Assembly: GCF_000276665.1 (NCBI RefSeq)
Contig: NW_004955474.1
Coordinates: 10,749,585 to 10,813,584 of the forward strand
Length of the DNA: 64,000 bases
Reading direction: 5' to 3'
Source of the DNA: Chinchilla lanigera
Lineage: Eukaryota; Chordata; Mammalia; Rodentia; Chinchillidae
Below are positions 1 through 11,383 of the stretch, in pieces. The translations under genes and the position numbers were made by a program. Positions within the stretch are counted from its first letter, which is position 1, and every line of letters starts with the position of its first letter. The notes beneath the pieces are model-generated. The model had not been told where the DNA came from and searched no databases. It worked only from the letters and a program-made list of their open reading frames with translations.

Positions 1-282
1 CTTCATTTGTTTCAAACTGATCATAACATTGTTCATACTGATACATTTTTTTCCATACAAAACGACCCTTAGTTACTGACCAAATTATTCATCTCCTGTT
101 CAGGAGAGGAAATGGAGAATATTCAAGGTGGGAATACCAAATATATTGGAAATATAGATTGTCGAGCTCCAAACTGATGCTTTTATAAAAGGATGATTTT
201 AATTTTAATGATCCATGATTAGCCTGACTACCAAATGTCTAAATCCCCCAGAGATGCACTATCAATATAGATGATAACATCT
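1..282. other. Unassigned AT-rich DNA
   Basis: No repeat family, RNA gene or sustained reading frame is recognised here. The stretch ends at the target-site duplication of the next B1 element. Confidence 0.5.
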
Positions 283-447
283 TTTTTTTGTTTGTTTGTG
301 TTTTTGAGACAAGGTCTCACTATGCAGCTCAGGCTGGCCTTGAGCTCATTTCGTAGCCCAGGCTGGTCTCGAACTGGCAACGATCCTCCTGCCTCAGCCT
401 CCCAAGTGCTGGGATTACAGGCATGGGACACCACTCCCGCTTCTAGG
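283..447 (-). mobile_element. B1 SINE (7SL-derived), minus strand
   Basis: Read on the minus strand this has the B1 order: a GGGATTACAGGC-like start region, a GAGGCTGAGGCAGGAGGAT core, two copies of the AGCCTGG/CTACGA-type motif (the rodent internal duplication) and a GAGACC end with an A-rich tail, seen here as a T/G tract at 282-300. An 11-bp direct repeat, TGATAACATCT, flanks it at 272-282 and 448-458, as expected for L1-mediated insertion. The 81-residue open frame across it is a SINE by-product. Confidence 0.9.
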
Positions 448-458
448 TGATAACATCT

Positions 459-1199
459 AAATATGAGTTTCATTTTTCACTCCTACTCAGTCCTGCCATA
501 GAGGAACTTCAGCACTGCCATTAATTCAGTGAATTTTCACTCTTAGATTCCCTTTTTACATGAGCTTACGTGAAAAATCATATCTGCTCCATGAGTCTAT
601 TATCTTCTTAGTTAAAATCACTCCATTCAATCCATGCCATTTATATTGTCAAACATGTTATGACTTCAGGTCATAAAATTACCTAAGAAGCTAATATAAA
701 ATGTTTTCTTTCTGGTCAACAAAGTATTCTTACATAAAAAACCTCGACTGAGCCCCAAACTCTTCATGGTCTCTCAACCACTAGAAGTTAACTCTACTAT
801 ATCCCAGCAGCAAGTATTAAATTCTTATTTGAGCACATATTTCGGCCTGTCCAAATTATATGAAAGTACTAGTCCATGGACATGAAAGTTCTAGACCAAA
901 TTACATGAAAGAACTATTCACCAAAGTAAATTCTTGCTCCTCCAAGTGAAATTTCCTGTACCCAGTCTTCCTTTATAGTAACCAACAATAATTTATTAAA
1001 AGCATGTGCAAATGAAGCCATTTTGCCCACGTTTTAAATTGGTACTCAGGATGCAAAGATGAATAATGTGAAACAGTGTTCTCCAAAAGTCATAATACAA
1101 AAGGTAATTATAAAAGATTAGAAATATATCATGTCACAGAGATATGAGAAGTACACCTTGGAAATATAGATGAAAAATAACTTATAATACCTAAAGGAG
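459..1199. other. Unassigned unique-looking DNA
   Basis: AT-rich sequence without a recognisable repeat or coding potential. Confidence 0.45.
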
Positions 1200-1304
1200 G
1201 TGCTGGGGATTTAGCTCAGCGGCACAGTGCCTGCCTGGCAAGCGCAAGGTTGTGAGTTTGATTCCCAGTACTGGAAAAAACAAACAAACAAACAAACAAA
1301 CAAA
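1200..1304 (+). mobile_element. ID SINE (tRNA-derived), plus strand
   Basis: Begins GGTGCTGGGGATTTAGCTCA, contains an A-box-like TAGCTCAGCGG and a B-box-like GTTTGATTCCC, and ends in a (CAAA)n tail. A 14-bp direct repeat, AATACCTAAAGGAG, flanks it at 1186-1199 and 1305-1318. The internal boxes are those of a tRNA-type polymerase III promoter. Confidence 0.95.
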
Positions 1305-1318
1305 AATACCTAAAGGAG

Positions 1319-1709
1319 TCATTGGTATCTCAGCAGAGATAGTGACTGTGAAAGGAATTCTGAAGGCAGAGGAAGATTTTTGCTAAATGTGCAACAAATA
1401 ACATATACCCAGAAAAGACAGGCAAAAACACAGATATGTGAGCAAGTAGATTGGCACAGAGTTGAGTGAGACTGTAAGGTTGGTATGAGAGGAAAGGGTG
1501 TAGAAATCAATGCCAACTATAGAAATCATGAAAGTTTTATTTTATCATTGTAAGACAGTAGTCTTTATCTGAAGGGCAAAGATATCTGAGAGAATTTTAA
1601 ACCAAGGAAAGATGTAATCATATAAGTATTCCAGCACAAATATGAATGATAAATTGATTTTAAAATGGCCTATTTCTACAATCTGTAAAAGACAGAACTT
1701 TTAAAAAAA
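1319..1709. other. Unassigned DNA
   Basis: AT-rich; no family recognised. The short open frame on the minus strand has no recognisable domain. Confidence 0.4.
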
Positions 1710-2545
1710 ACATCTTCTTGTGATGCGTACACAAAATTAGATATAGTCTCTTAGAAGATTTTCAACTATGTAATATGATGTTGCTGTACATATGCACATT
1801 TTTGTTCAGATCTCTGATATTTATCTTGCATAACTAAAATTTTGGACCTGCTGATCACCAATATTCTTTTCCTCCTCACCCCCTGGCATTCATCATTGTA
1901 TGATTTGCTTGTGTGAGTTTGAAAATTGTAGGTGCCTCGTACTGTATAATCATGCAATACAATTCCTTCTGTTACTTCCCTTATAACCCTTAGATAATGT
2001 TTTCCAGGTTCATTCACATTGTCAAACATTCCAAGATGGGTCACCCTCTTTTTTAGAGTGAAAATATTCTATTGTATGTATACACTATTTTTCAATTCAT
2101 TAATTTGTTGGTGAGCATTTGTTTCCACAAGTTGGGGATTACAAGTAGTGCTACAATGAAAATAGAAATGTTATTATTCACTTGTGTGTTCCTATTTAAA
2201 CTCTTTTAGATAATATGAGAAGAGGCATGCTGAAACATATGGTAGTTCTATTTTTAATTCTTTGATGAATCACCAGCCTGTATTCCACAGCTTCTGCAGC
2301 GTTTTTTATTCTCTTCTTCGGTATAAAAGTGTTTCAATTTCTTTACAATTGCCAACACATACAATGTTTTGGCTTTTAATAACAGTCATCCAAAAATGTG
2401 TAAGTCATTTTGCATTGATATGCATTTCTCTGATTATTAGTAACTTTCACTTCATTTTCCTATATCTATTGACCAATTGTATGTCTATTTTGTAGAAATG
2501 CCTATTCAAGCTCTTTGCCCATTTTTGAAAGCAGATTACTAGTTA
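1710..2545 (-). mobile_element. Old L1M-type LINE 3' region, minus strand
   Basis: The plus strand follows the reverse complement of the L1MA/MB 3' UTR and late ORF2 order. It has a C-rich CCCCTGGCATTC tract near 1880, the CCAGGTTCATTCACATTGTC block near 2005, the ATTCTATTGTATGTATACAC block near 2070, the GGTAGTTCTATTTTTAATTC block near 2240, and CAAGCTCTTTGCCCATTTTT near 2510. Many stops and indels show great age. The subfamily is not settled. Confidence 0.8.
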
Positions 2546-3360
2546 TCTTTTAATTCTATGAATTATAAGCAATTAGCAAAGACATGGAGTAGAATTAAGA
2601 GAATTTGGGGACTAGTTTTCATAGAGATGAAGGAAAAAAAGGAACTTAGACTAATTCAAAGGTTTCCAGCATGGTAGATATGACAAGCCACACTTTTGCT
2701 GACTGAAAAAGAAAGAAAACAAGTTTGAGTATAGAAAAAGTAAAATCATGAAAGAGGTGAAATACAGGGGTGGATTATTTTAAAATGTCAAGTTTAGGAG
2801 TTGAAATTTAAATACTAACAAGTATTTTCCATACAGAATATCCTCTATAGCAGAATATATACATAATTCATGAAAACTTGTAGCTATAAAATTTCCACAG
2901 AAGATCACTAGAAAAGTTTACAATTAATTGAAATTTTTCTTTCCTTAAGATGGCATTCTATCTTATAAAATCCTTCAGATCAATGGTAACTTTATGAGTG
3001 TTCAGGGCCATCAGTAAGGGAGTAGGTGATTGTTTACTATAAAGTAATCAACTACAAAAAATGTCTACAAGAAATTACTACAGAAATATCTCAGAAAATT
3101 TCATAAAGATTAAAGATAAGGTAAATAGGATATCCTAGATGTAAGATAAGGAGGATAACTCTAAGCAACATATAAGCTCATTAACTGGTAATTGTTAACC
3201 AACACAAAGTCAAAATAAAAATCATTATAAAATCATTAGTATTTTAATGCTGTTATAGCTAACTGCATATTATATCCTTGCTAAACTTATGTGAATTTTA
3301 AAACAGGAGCTATGATAGGAAAACCATAATACAGAAGTTGCACTAACCAAAATAGAGCTG
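2546..3360. other. Unassigned AT-rich DNA
   Basis: No repeat family or gene recognised between the L1M end and the GATA microsatellite. Confidence 0.4.
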
Positions 3361-3472
3361 AGATAGATGATAGATAGATAGATGATTGATAGATAGATAG
3401 ACAGATATGATAGGTAGATATGCTGGATAGATAGATATGATAGATAGATAGATAGATAGGCAGATAAATGAT
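3361..3472. repeat. (GATA)n microsatellite, interrupted
   Basis: A run of GATA/TAGA tetramers with interruptions (GATT, GACA, GGTA, a TGCTGGATAG break) over about 110 bp. The 71-residue Tyr/Leu/Ser-rich open frame on the minus strand simply translates this repeat. Confidence 0.95.
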
Positions 3473-3597
3473 AAAGTTTATTCATTTTAGTTGCTTAAAT
3501 ACAGCAAAAATTAATTTCTCACTGAAAGTCTCATGAGAGCATATGGGGATTGTTCTGCATCTAAGGACATAAATATATAAAGATCAAGGCAATTTCT

Positions 3598-3701
3598 TTT
3601 TTTCTTTTTTTTTTTTTGTTTTTCTCTGGTACCAGGAACTGAACTCACGACCTTGCACTTGCCAGGCAGGTGCTTTTGCCGCTGAGCTAAGTCCCCAGCT
3701 C
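3598..3701 (-). mobile_element. ID SINE, minus strand
   Basis: Reverse-complement ID body ending GCTGAGCTAAGTCCCCAGCT, with the poly-A tail seen as a T tract at its left. A 13-bp target-site duplication, CAAGGCAATTTCT, lies at 3585-3597 and 3702-3714. Confidence 0.95.
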
Positions 3702-3714
3702 CAAGGCAATTTCT

Positions 3715-4139
3715 ATAGTAATCTGAAGTTTGCTTTTTCAGTGTGTGACTTACTCCCGTCTCCTGTGCAAAGATAGGAAGATATCAAGGAATAGTAAAGA
3801 CTTAAGAGGTACAGAACAGAAATGACTCAGCATTTGTACTTATATTCATGTTTACCCAAACGCAGTCACTTTGTCCTAATCCAACTGTAACAGAGGCTAG
3901 AAGACGCAGAGCAGCGTGGGTATTTCATGAGTATTGTTTGTCTTTGCCTTAGAGATAACCGTCACTAGGTAAATTTGGTGCTGGACTCCTTACCAGAAAT
4001 CCTGTCCCTTCTTGCAGAGAGATGTTTTGGAGAATATCAGGCGATGATCTTCTCAACAAGAAAAAGCAGAGATCATCAGAGGTTCAAGTGGCATTACAAA
4101 TTACCAGATGCCTTTAGTTTTATAATGAGAAGTATAATA
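3715..4139. other. Unassigned DNA
   Basis: No recognised feature. A 60-residue open frame at 3975-4157 has no recognisable domain and runs into MIR-like sequence. Confidence 0.4.
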
Positions 4140-4262
4140 TTTAACTTGATTATTTAATTAATAAGGAAATTTAAACTCAGAAAAAAATAAGTGAACTGCC
4201 TTTCCTCTCACAGTGATTTGGTGGTAGAGATGGTATTATAATTTAAGTAGTTCCAATACAGT
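4140..4262 (+). mobile_element. Possible MIR SINE fragment
   Basis: The stretch AAGGAAATTTAAACTCAG then AGTGAACTGCC and TGGTGGTAGAGATGG follows the MIR core order (GAGGAAACTGAGGCTCAGAG, AAGTGACTTGCCC, AGTGGTAGAGCTGGG). It is highly diverged, so the call is tentative. Confidence 0.5.
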
Positions 4263-4864
4263 GATCTTTACTTCAGAGAATGGTCTGGAAAGAATTATTC
4301 ATTCATTCTCTATCTGGAAATAGCCAAGATCCTAAAATAAAACAGCCACCAGGAGTTGTCTCAGGAAGATAATATAAGCATAGCACAAAGATGCCGGTAA
4401 AAACTTTCCTTAGCTCTGTAAGAAGAAATTTCATTATCATGTACATTTAAAACACTAGGAATGAATCAGACTTTTTCCCTCAAATCTATCTTTTTCACTA
4501 AATGATTTCTTAAATTAATGTTTTAGGTTTTAATCTCATCAGCATGGAATTCAATGTCTGCACATAGTTCTCATAATATATCTTCTTATACTCTGTAAGC
4601 ATTTATGATAATGAGCACTTGAGTGATTGAATTAATAAATGATCGGATATGTCAATAGTGTGGTTCAGGGATTCTTCCCACATAGGAATTTCACCATCAA
4701 ACCCATCTCCTTATTTCTAAACATTCCAGAAATGCATCGGACAGCGTAGCATACTTTCCCCATATTTAGTCTTTAGAATATCTATTATCAGAGGTGACTA
4801 CATTTCTCCTTCTACTTCCCTCACTGCGGTCCTCAACATGTGAATTCAGAGGGAACCTGCAGTG
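4263..4864. other. Unassigned DNA
   Basis: No recognised repeat, RNA or coding feature. Confidence 0.4.
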
Positions 4865-4998
4865 AGCTCAGTGTGTTGATACAGGCTTCTACTCCCAGCC
4901 CTCTGGGAGGCTGAGGCAGGAGGACTTCAAGTTCAAACCCAGGCTGGACAATTTGCTGACTTAAGGAGAATGAATCTCAAACTAGAAAAAAAAAAATG
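4865..4998 (+). mobile_element. Old B1-like / 7SL-derived monomer, plus strand
   Basis: Contains ACTCCCAGCCCTCTGGGAGG followed by CTGAGGCAGGAGGACTTCAA, the conserved 7SL-derived SINE core, and ends in an A tract at 4986-4996. The second half (GCTGGACAATTTGCTGACTT) is diverged and does not clearly show the internal duplication. It may be an early B1 or a proto-B1 monomer. Confidence 0.7.
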
Positions 4999-6180
4999 AA
5001 ATTGGAGGGGGACATCTCTCCATTTAAAGGTTCCCAGTATTCAACACCTTGTAAAAGAAAAAAAATACAATAATGCCCTGATTTCCACAGCACTGTACAG
5101 TCAATTCAGAGGATTCAACATGTGGGTGGCCAGGGTAGAATGGTTAACTCCTGGAGCCCATTTAGGGCAAAGAAGGGACAATTTTAAAAGCTTACTGCAT
5201 TTTAAATTTATGCCATCAAATAAGTTTTAATAATCCCCTGTGGACATTTAATACACATTTTTATAACAGGTCCTGTGACAGCTTTATTTTAAAATAAAAA
5301 CCAAGGTGAATATGCAAAGCCTTCTTCATATCCTTGTCAAAAATTAGTGACATTTGCCAAACTAGAACTCTGAGAGACATGAGTGTGTTCATATAACTTT
5401 TCTACACAGTAGCAAAGAAAGGAATGAAGAGGAAGTGAGGGGAAAATGCACCACTTCAGGACTTTAGCTAGCTGTGACTCTTTGTAATAAATCTAGGTAA
5501 TTCTAAAAACATGTTTCTGGAGTTTGTATTATGCGTGTCAGTAGACTGCTTTACACATTTATTTCAGTGTGTCAGCTTTATATATTTATTTCATTTGACT
5601 CCTCTATGCACAAACTAGATTTAATTATCCACATATTAAATATTTTAACAACTGCAATTTGAAGACTATAAATGACTTAATGAAGGACCTCCAAAGCATG
5701 TCAAATTTCCCCTTCCAAAATAGAACACTCTGATTTTTTTGCACTTCCTAACTTCAAAAATATTAAGATAACCAGTCTTAATAGGAGTAAAATTCCATAG
5801 TAAAATTCTGTGTGTTTGTCTGTCAATAATTTTAAAAAGAATATATATATATATTATATTTGAAAGTTTATTTTGCTTTAATAGCTCCAGAAATTAGTTA
5901 AAATAACATTCATACAATATTTTTTGAAGGATCCCTTTCACATATAAGTACTTTTAAATAAACAAAAACAGGCTACAAGAAAATGCATAACAATAATTTT
6001 ACATATTTGTTCTTCTTTCCCATTTTTTCAATTTAAAAATAACCACACAAATTTGCCTTTTAAACAATTTTAACTCTATAGCTCCGGGGTATCAAATACA
6101 AAATAATACTGTGAAATACTCCTTTCCATAATACTTTTTATCCTGTAAAACCAAATATCTATATCCATTTAATCTTAACT
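4999..6180. other. Unassigned DNA with faint MIR-like traces
   Basis: Mostly unrecognised AT-rich sequence. Around 5570-5700 the order of an ATTTCATTTGACTCCTC block, then CCACATATTAAAT, then AATGACTTAATGAAGG resembles a very old MIR. A short (AT)n tract lies near 5839-5862. Confidence 0.3.
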
Positions 6181-7711
6181 CATATTATGAGAATCTAATT
6201 TTTTTGAGTTCTTTATATATAAAGATAGTAATCCTCTATCTGAAGTATAGATAACAAAAAATTCCCTATTCTGTAGGTTATTGTTTCACTCTGTTGGTTT
6301 AGGTTTGCTGGGCAGAAGCATTGGATTCAGTACGATTCCTTTGTTGATTCTTGGTACTATCTCCTGTGCTGCTGGGGTTATGTTCAGAAAGTCCTTGCCC
6401 TTGTCTATGACTTCAAGAGTTTTACCTACTTCGTTTTCCAGTAGGTTAAGTGTTCTCTTTTAACATTTAGTTCTTCTATCTATTTTGATTTTAAGTTTAG
6501 CAAATGTTGAACGTTATGGTTCTAGATTCAGTCTTCTGCAAGTGGACAACTAGTTTTCGCAATAGTATTTATTGGTTTTTATTTTTTATTTTTTGCTAGC
6601 ACATTTTCTCAGCACATAATACCACATTCATCATGGGGGATTTGTACACGTACATAACCCATCTCAGTTCCCTTTCCCCTCCCTTCCCTCCAACCCTTCA
6701 CCCCTTCTCACTTACAAAAGCTCTGTTTTCATTTTTTCCTTCAGTTCTTTGTTTCCTTTAAATCCATTTTCCCTTCCTTCACCCTGCTCCCTCCCCCATA
6801 TTTGGTTTCCCTTCCCCTTTATAAGAGGCTGTCTTTCCTGCAGTGTATGGTTTGGTCCTCTTTGTCAAAGACCAAAGACAATAGCTGAATGTGCTTGGGG
6901 TTGTTTCTGCATCCTCTGTTCCGTTCTATTGATCTTCTTCTTTGTTTTTCTGCTAGAACCATGTTTTTATCACAATAGCTTTGTAATATAACTTCAAACT
7001 GAAATTAGAAATTCCATTTGACCCAGGTATTCTGCTTCTAAGTATCTTCCCAAGAGGGATAAAGACATCATATTACAGTGATATGTGCATAGCCATGTCT
7101 GTAGCATCATTATTCATAATAGCTAATCCTTGGAAGAAGCCTAGATGTCCATAAACAGGTGAACTGATAAAGAAAACGTTGTATTTGAACATAACGGAGT
7201 ACTAGTCTACCACATAAAAAGGTAAACTCGAGTCATCTGAAGGAAAATGGATGCACCTTGAGACCATAACATTAAGTAAAATAAATAAGACACGCAAGCT
7301 TGAAATTGCATGGTTTCTCTCATATGAAAAACCTAAAGTATAAATAGAGAACAAAATAAAAGATAGATCAAAGAAGTAAGGAGATAGATCTTTCTCAACG
7401 GGGAAGGAACTCAAGAGACAAAGGAAGAGCAGAGGGAGAGGAGGGGAAGGAAATGAAGAAAAGCAAATTAAAATGTGTTGTGTGTCTGTACCCAGTGCCC
7501 ACAAGAAGTGTAAAAATTGTGCATTGCAGATGTGTACAGAAAAATAAAAGGAAGGGGATCAAGAGGTGGATGGATGGGGCAGGGAGGAAAGGAAAAATAA
7601 CTAAGAGACACTGTGTACACATGCCAATTCTCCACAAGGAATGTAAACGTTATGTACTACAAACACATAGTAAGAAAACATAAAAATTAATAAAAACATA
7701 AAAACTTAACT
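6181..7711 (+). mobile_element. 5'-truncated L1 with inverted 5' part (twin-priming structure)
   Basis: From about 7000 to 7700 the plus strand carries a late ORF2 and 3' UTR region (CATTTGACCCAGGTATTCTG; ATTATTCATAATAGCTAATC) ending in an A-rich tail. To its left, 6181-6560 and 6862-6995 carry the adjacent upstream ORF2 region in the opposite orientation (GAGTTCTTTATATATAAAGA; TTTGTCAAAGACCAAAGACA; CTATTGATCTTCTTCTTTG). An inverted 5' segment joined to a correctly oriented 3' end is the signature of twin priming. A weak CTTAACT repeat at 6174-6180 and 7705-7711 may be the target-site duplication. A separate insertion interrupts the inverted part at about 6560-6862. Confidence 0.75.
6560..6862 (-). 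mobile_element. Nested pyrimidine-rich insertion, perhaps L1 3' UTR
   Basis: Around 300 bp of CT-rich sequence (CCTTTCCCCTCCCTTCCCTC and similar runs) interrupts the inverted L1 segment between its TAGTATTTATTGG and TTTGTCAAAGACC blocks. The TTTTATTTTTT left edge looks like a reversed A-rich tail, so a minus-strand retroelement 3' end is likely. The family was not identified. Confidence 0.45.
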
Positions 7712-8044
7712 TCCCATTTTAGCCTCTTCCCAGTCTAGGCAACAGCTATAGTGCCATCTGTCTTAATGACTGTGATGACTCTAAATGTGTTATGGAATGC
7801 TGTAGGGCTTTTTAAAATGACTGGTCCATTTAATTTAGCATATGTTCTCAAAGTTCAACTACTCTGATGATATGTCAGAATTTCCTTTCTTTTGAAAGCT
7901 CAGTAGTATTCTATTTTGCATACATAATACATTTTCCTCATCCAATCACTAATTGGTAGACACTTAGGTTGCTTCTAAGTGTTGATAATTGTGAGCATAA
8001 GTATACACATAGGATCATATCCTCTGTTTGAGAGTATATATTAG

Positions 8045-8165
8045 TAACAATATTGCTAAGCCATGTGTTCTATTTGCTAGTATTTTATTGAGCATCTTTG
8101 CATCTATATTCATTAGAGAGATTGGTCTGTAGTTCTCATTCTTGGTTGGGTCTTTGTCTGGTACT
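8045..8165 (-). mobile_element. Displaced L1 reverse-transcriptase segment inside L1M
   Basis: About 120 bp, read on the minus strand, encodes the L1 ORF2 stretch [20 protein letters not shown] followed by a [12 protein letters not shown] piece. This lies in the RT domain, far upstream of the 3'-end L1M sequence on both sides. It has no A-rich tail and no obvious target-site duplication. It looks less decayed than its host. Confidence 0.7.
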
Positions 8166-9310
8166 TTTAATTCTTTCAGAAACTGTTGGAAGGTGTTTCT
8201 ACAGTGGCTCTGCCATTTTACACAGTATCCCCACAGTGTGAAAGCGTTCAACACTTGTTATTTTTCTGCTTTGTGATATCAGTCATTCTAAAGGATCGAA
8301 GGTGTATCTCTTTGTAACTTAAATTTGTGTTTGATTCCTACTTATTTTAAACATTTTTTCATGTGGCCATTAACGACTTGGTGTATTATATTTTAATCAG
8401 AGTTTTTGTTTCCTTGTTGCCTTCACTGAGTATTTTTGGTCCTATATATTTTCCAATGTATTCTACATTGAATTTTATTGGTTCTCTATATTCCCAAGCA
8501 TATTCTAAATATTAATCCCTGATGAGATATAGGATTTGAAATATTTTCTCCAATCCTTTAGTTTGCCATTTTGTTATATAAATATCGTCTTGGGTATACA
8601 AATTCTTTAAAGTTTTCATGAAGTTCACTTTGTTCATTCTTTTCTTCTGTTTCCTATAGCTTTGATGTAATATCCAAGAAATCAATAGAAAATCCAGTTG
8701 TGAAGGTTTTGTCTTATGTTTCTGCTTTTATAATTTTAAATTGTATTTCTAATTCTTCAATTCATTTTGGGTAAATAGTTATATATTATATAAGGTAAGG
8801 GCCCAAATCTCATCGCTTTGCCTATGAATATCCAGTTGACCCAGAACCATTTGTTGAAAAGGTCAGCCTCTTTGGGGCAGTACCTGACAGACGTTCTTTC
8901 TGGGCTTTATGTTTAATTCCAGTGGTCAGTATGTCTCTTTATGCCAGTAGCTCACAGTTTTGATTATGGTAGTTTTGCAGTAAGTTTTGACATCAGGAAG
9001 TTTGAATCCTTCAGCTTTGTACTTTTTTCAAGACTATTTTGATTATTGAGGATCCCTTTTTCATTGAGTCTTTCTATTTCTGAAAAAAATCATTTGCATT
9101 TTATTAGGTATAGCACAGTAGTACTACTTTTTAGTAATAGATTACTGTGAGCTGTCATCACAACATTAACTCTTCTGAACCCAAAATGAGGTACACTTTC
9201 AATTTTTTATGTCTTCTTATGTTTTTGAACAATATTTTATTATTTTTATTATACAAATCTATTACCTGCTTGGTTGATTTGATGGCTAACGATTTTATTA
9301 TATTTGATGC

Positions 9311-9432
9311 TTTTTTTTTTTTGATTTTTTGTTTTTTTGTTTTTTTGTTTTTTCCCCAGTACCAGAAATCGAACTTACTACTTCATGCTTGCCAGGCAGG
9401 CGCTGTGCTGCTGAGCTAAATCCCCAGCCCCA
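9311..9432 (-). mobile_element. ID SINE, minus strand, inside L1M
   Basis: Reverse-complement ID body (CCAGTACCAGAAATCGAACT to GAGCTAAATCCCCAGCCCC) with a long T/G tract marking the tail. Imperfect flanking repeats ATTTGATGCT and ATTCAATGCT at about 9302-9311 and 9433-9441 suggest an older insertion. Confidence 0.9.
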
Positions 9433-10080
9433 TTCAATGCTATTTTAAATGGAATTGTTTTTGTAATTTCATTTTCACATCCATGAGCATTATCCACTGA
9501 CTTTGAACTCTGTGCTTTGGCAAATTCATTTATTAGTTTTTTAGAAATTGTGTACGTGCATGTCTATGCATGTGAGTGTTGAATATTTAGGATTTTCCAT
9601 CTGTAAGACCGTATGTTCTATGAACAGATATGATTTTACTTCTATCTTTTCAATTTAGATGATTTTTTCTTGTGTAATTATTTTGGCTAAATATTCCAAT
9701 ACTATACTGAGGAGAAGGGGCAACTCTAGTCACCTACGGCTTGTTCCTGCTCTTAAGGGAAAAGCTTTTTGTATTTCATTTTTGAGTACATAGTCTTCTG
9801 CTGTGATTTATTTTTAAATATGGATTTTGCTGTGTTAAATTGTGCCTATTTGTTCATTATCAAATTTTCAAGTTTTGGGGATTTTCTATTGATATTAAAC
9901 ATCTATATGATATTTAAGGTCCTTTTATTCAGGAATATACATATATTATTATATATATAATTATATATATATGCCTTTATTAATTCATGCTATGTTTTAT
10001 ATCTTTGAACAAAGTTTTATGATTTTCATAGCATAGGCTTTGAACATTTCTTGTGAAGCTTATTCACAGAAGTGCTCCAA

Positions 10081-10435
10081 ATAAGTATTTTGGAGAAATA
10101 CCAACTGGCCAAATGCTAAGGTTGATATTCATCTGAAACCAGAGCCATAGGTGAAATCAAGTCTGAGAATAAGTTTCAAGAAAAACCACCTTGAATTATA
10201 TCAAATTAATATTGTAGCAAGGTTATAATATTTTAATACAATAGTTTTATTATCATTAATGGTTTATTTCTGACTGGAAAACAAGCATATTCTAATAACA
10301 GATACTTATAAATTTCATAAACATTTGGGTATTAAGGATTACCTCAACTGTATTTTAACAAGGTTTTCTTTCTTTACTTCTTTTTCTTAATTATCTAGTA
10401 TATCTATGCCAAAAAAGATTTTCTTGAAAGTTCTT
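10081..10435. other. Unassigned DNA
   Basis: AT-rich; possibly the worn continuation of the adjacent L1M, but no block is clear enough to assign. Confidence 0.35.
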
Positions 10436-10602
10436 GTTTTTGTTTGTTTGTTTCATTTGTTTTTTTGAAACAGGGTCTCACTATGCAGTGTACGCTGGCC
10501 TTGAACTCAGTTATGTAGCACAGCCTGGCCTCAAACTTACGTGAACCTCCTACTCGGCCCCACAAGTGCTTGGATTGCAGGCATGCACTACCACACCTGG
10601 CA
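10436..10602 (-). mobile_element. B1 SINE, minus strand
   Basis: The reverse complement shows the B1 head (CCAGGTGTGGTAGTGCATGC), a core, and both copies of the duplicated internal motif. The (TTTG)n tract at its left is the tail. A 14-bp direct repeat with one mismatch (TCTTGAAAGTTCTT / TCTTGAAAGCTCTT) lies at 10422-10435 and 10603-10616. Confidence 0.93.
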
Positions 10603-10616
10603 TCTTGAAAGCTCTT

Positions 10617-11111
10617 CATAGGTATTTTTAAAGCATGTATTTCTCAGTAAATATTAGCATTACAAAATTATTATTGTGCCTTTAATTTATTCTCACCATC
10701 TGTAAGAAATTCCCCAACCAGACTTATTTTTTGAAACCATGGCTCATGAGAAACCAGATAACTATATTATATCATTTACAAGCTATTTTCTTTAGTGCTG
10801 TGCATGCAAATATACAAAGGAATTCTATAAAGATTGGGGTTACAGCAGAATTAAACACTCAACTGTTCAATGTCTTTTGAAACTCTTACAATTTTTTTAA
10901 AAGATGTCATATATCTCCAATGTTACTTAGTGAATGCCCAATCCCTTCTATTTTAGTATTTCATTTTGTATGTTTTTCAATAGTTTAGTAGTTTTTAATT
11001 ATAATTTTCATCCATAAAAATTTTACCTTAGTTGTTATCAATTACAGCAGAATTTTGTTCCTGTAGTAATAAACACAAAGTAATGATTTAGCTAATTTTG
11101 AATTTGAACAA
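10617..11111. other. Unassigned AT-rich DNA
   Basis: No recognised repeat or coding feature. Confidence 0.4.
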
Positions 11112-11186
11112 AGGTCTTGAGATACATCTCAGTGGTATAGTGTTTGTATCATAGACTCTGGGTTCTACACCCAGTACCGCACAAAA
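11112..11186 (+). mobile_element. Old ID SINE, plus strand
   Basis: A diverged ID body, AGATACATCTCAGTGGTATA then CTGGGTTCTACACCCAGTAC, keeps the A- and B-box positions but has many substitutions and no clear flanking repeat. It belongs to an older ID layer than the near-identical copies elsewhere. Confidence 0.65.
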
Positions 11187-11236
11187 GTGAAAAAGAATTT
11201 GGACATATCACCTCTAAATCTTAACAGTCAGCTTTC

Positions 11237-11342
11237 TTTTTTTTTTTTTTTTTTTTTATTTTTCTCTGGTACCAGGAACCGAACTCACGACCTTGTGCTT
11301 GCCAGGCAAGCGCTTTTGCCGCTGAGCTAAATCCCCAGCCCT
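11237..11342 (-). mobile_element. ID SINE, minus strand
   Basis: Reverse-complement ID with a 21-base T tract. The 11-bp repeat AGTCAGCTTTC lies at 11226-11236 and 11346-11356. Confidence 0.95.
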
Positions 11343-11383
11343 AATAGTCAGCTTTCAACAATAAATCTTACTAGTAATCAGTG

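Larger units (their letters stand above)
7712..10080 (-). mobile_element. Long L1M-type LINE, minus strand (3' UTR and late ORF2)
   Basis: The plus strand follows the reverse complement of an L1M: CAGTCTAGGCAACAGCTATA (3' UTR) near 7730, ATGTCAGAATTTCCTTTCTT near 7875, CTACAGTGGCTCTGCCATTT near 8200, TTTGTTGAAAAGGTCAGCCT near 8850, and CATCAGGAAGTTTGAATCCT near 8990. It then runs through the upstream ORF2 region to AAAGTTTTATGATTTTCATA near 10010. The frame is destroyed by stops and indels. It is interrupted by an RT-region segment at about 8045-8165 and by an ID at 9311-9432. A short AT-repeat tract lies at 9941-9972. Confidence 0.85.

Noticed and set aside
3270..3485. Tyr/Leu/Ser-rich 71-residue frame
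   Set aside because: Translation of the GATA microsatellite.
6749..7683. Group of 76-100 residue frames
   Set aside because: They lie in the CT-rich insertion and L1 3' end, overlap on both strands and have no ORF2-like motif.
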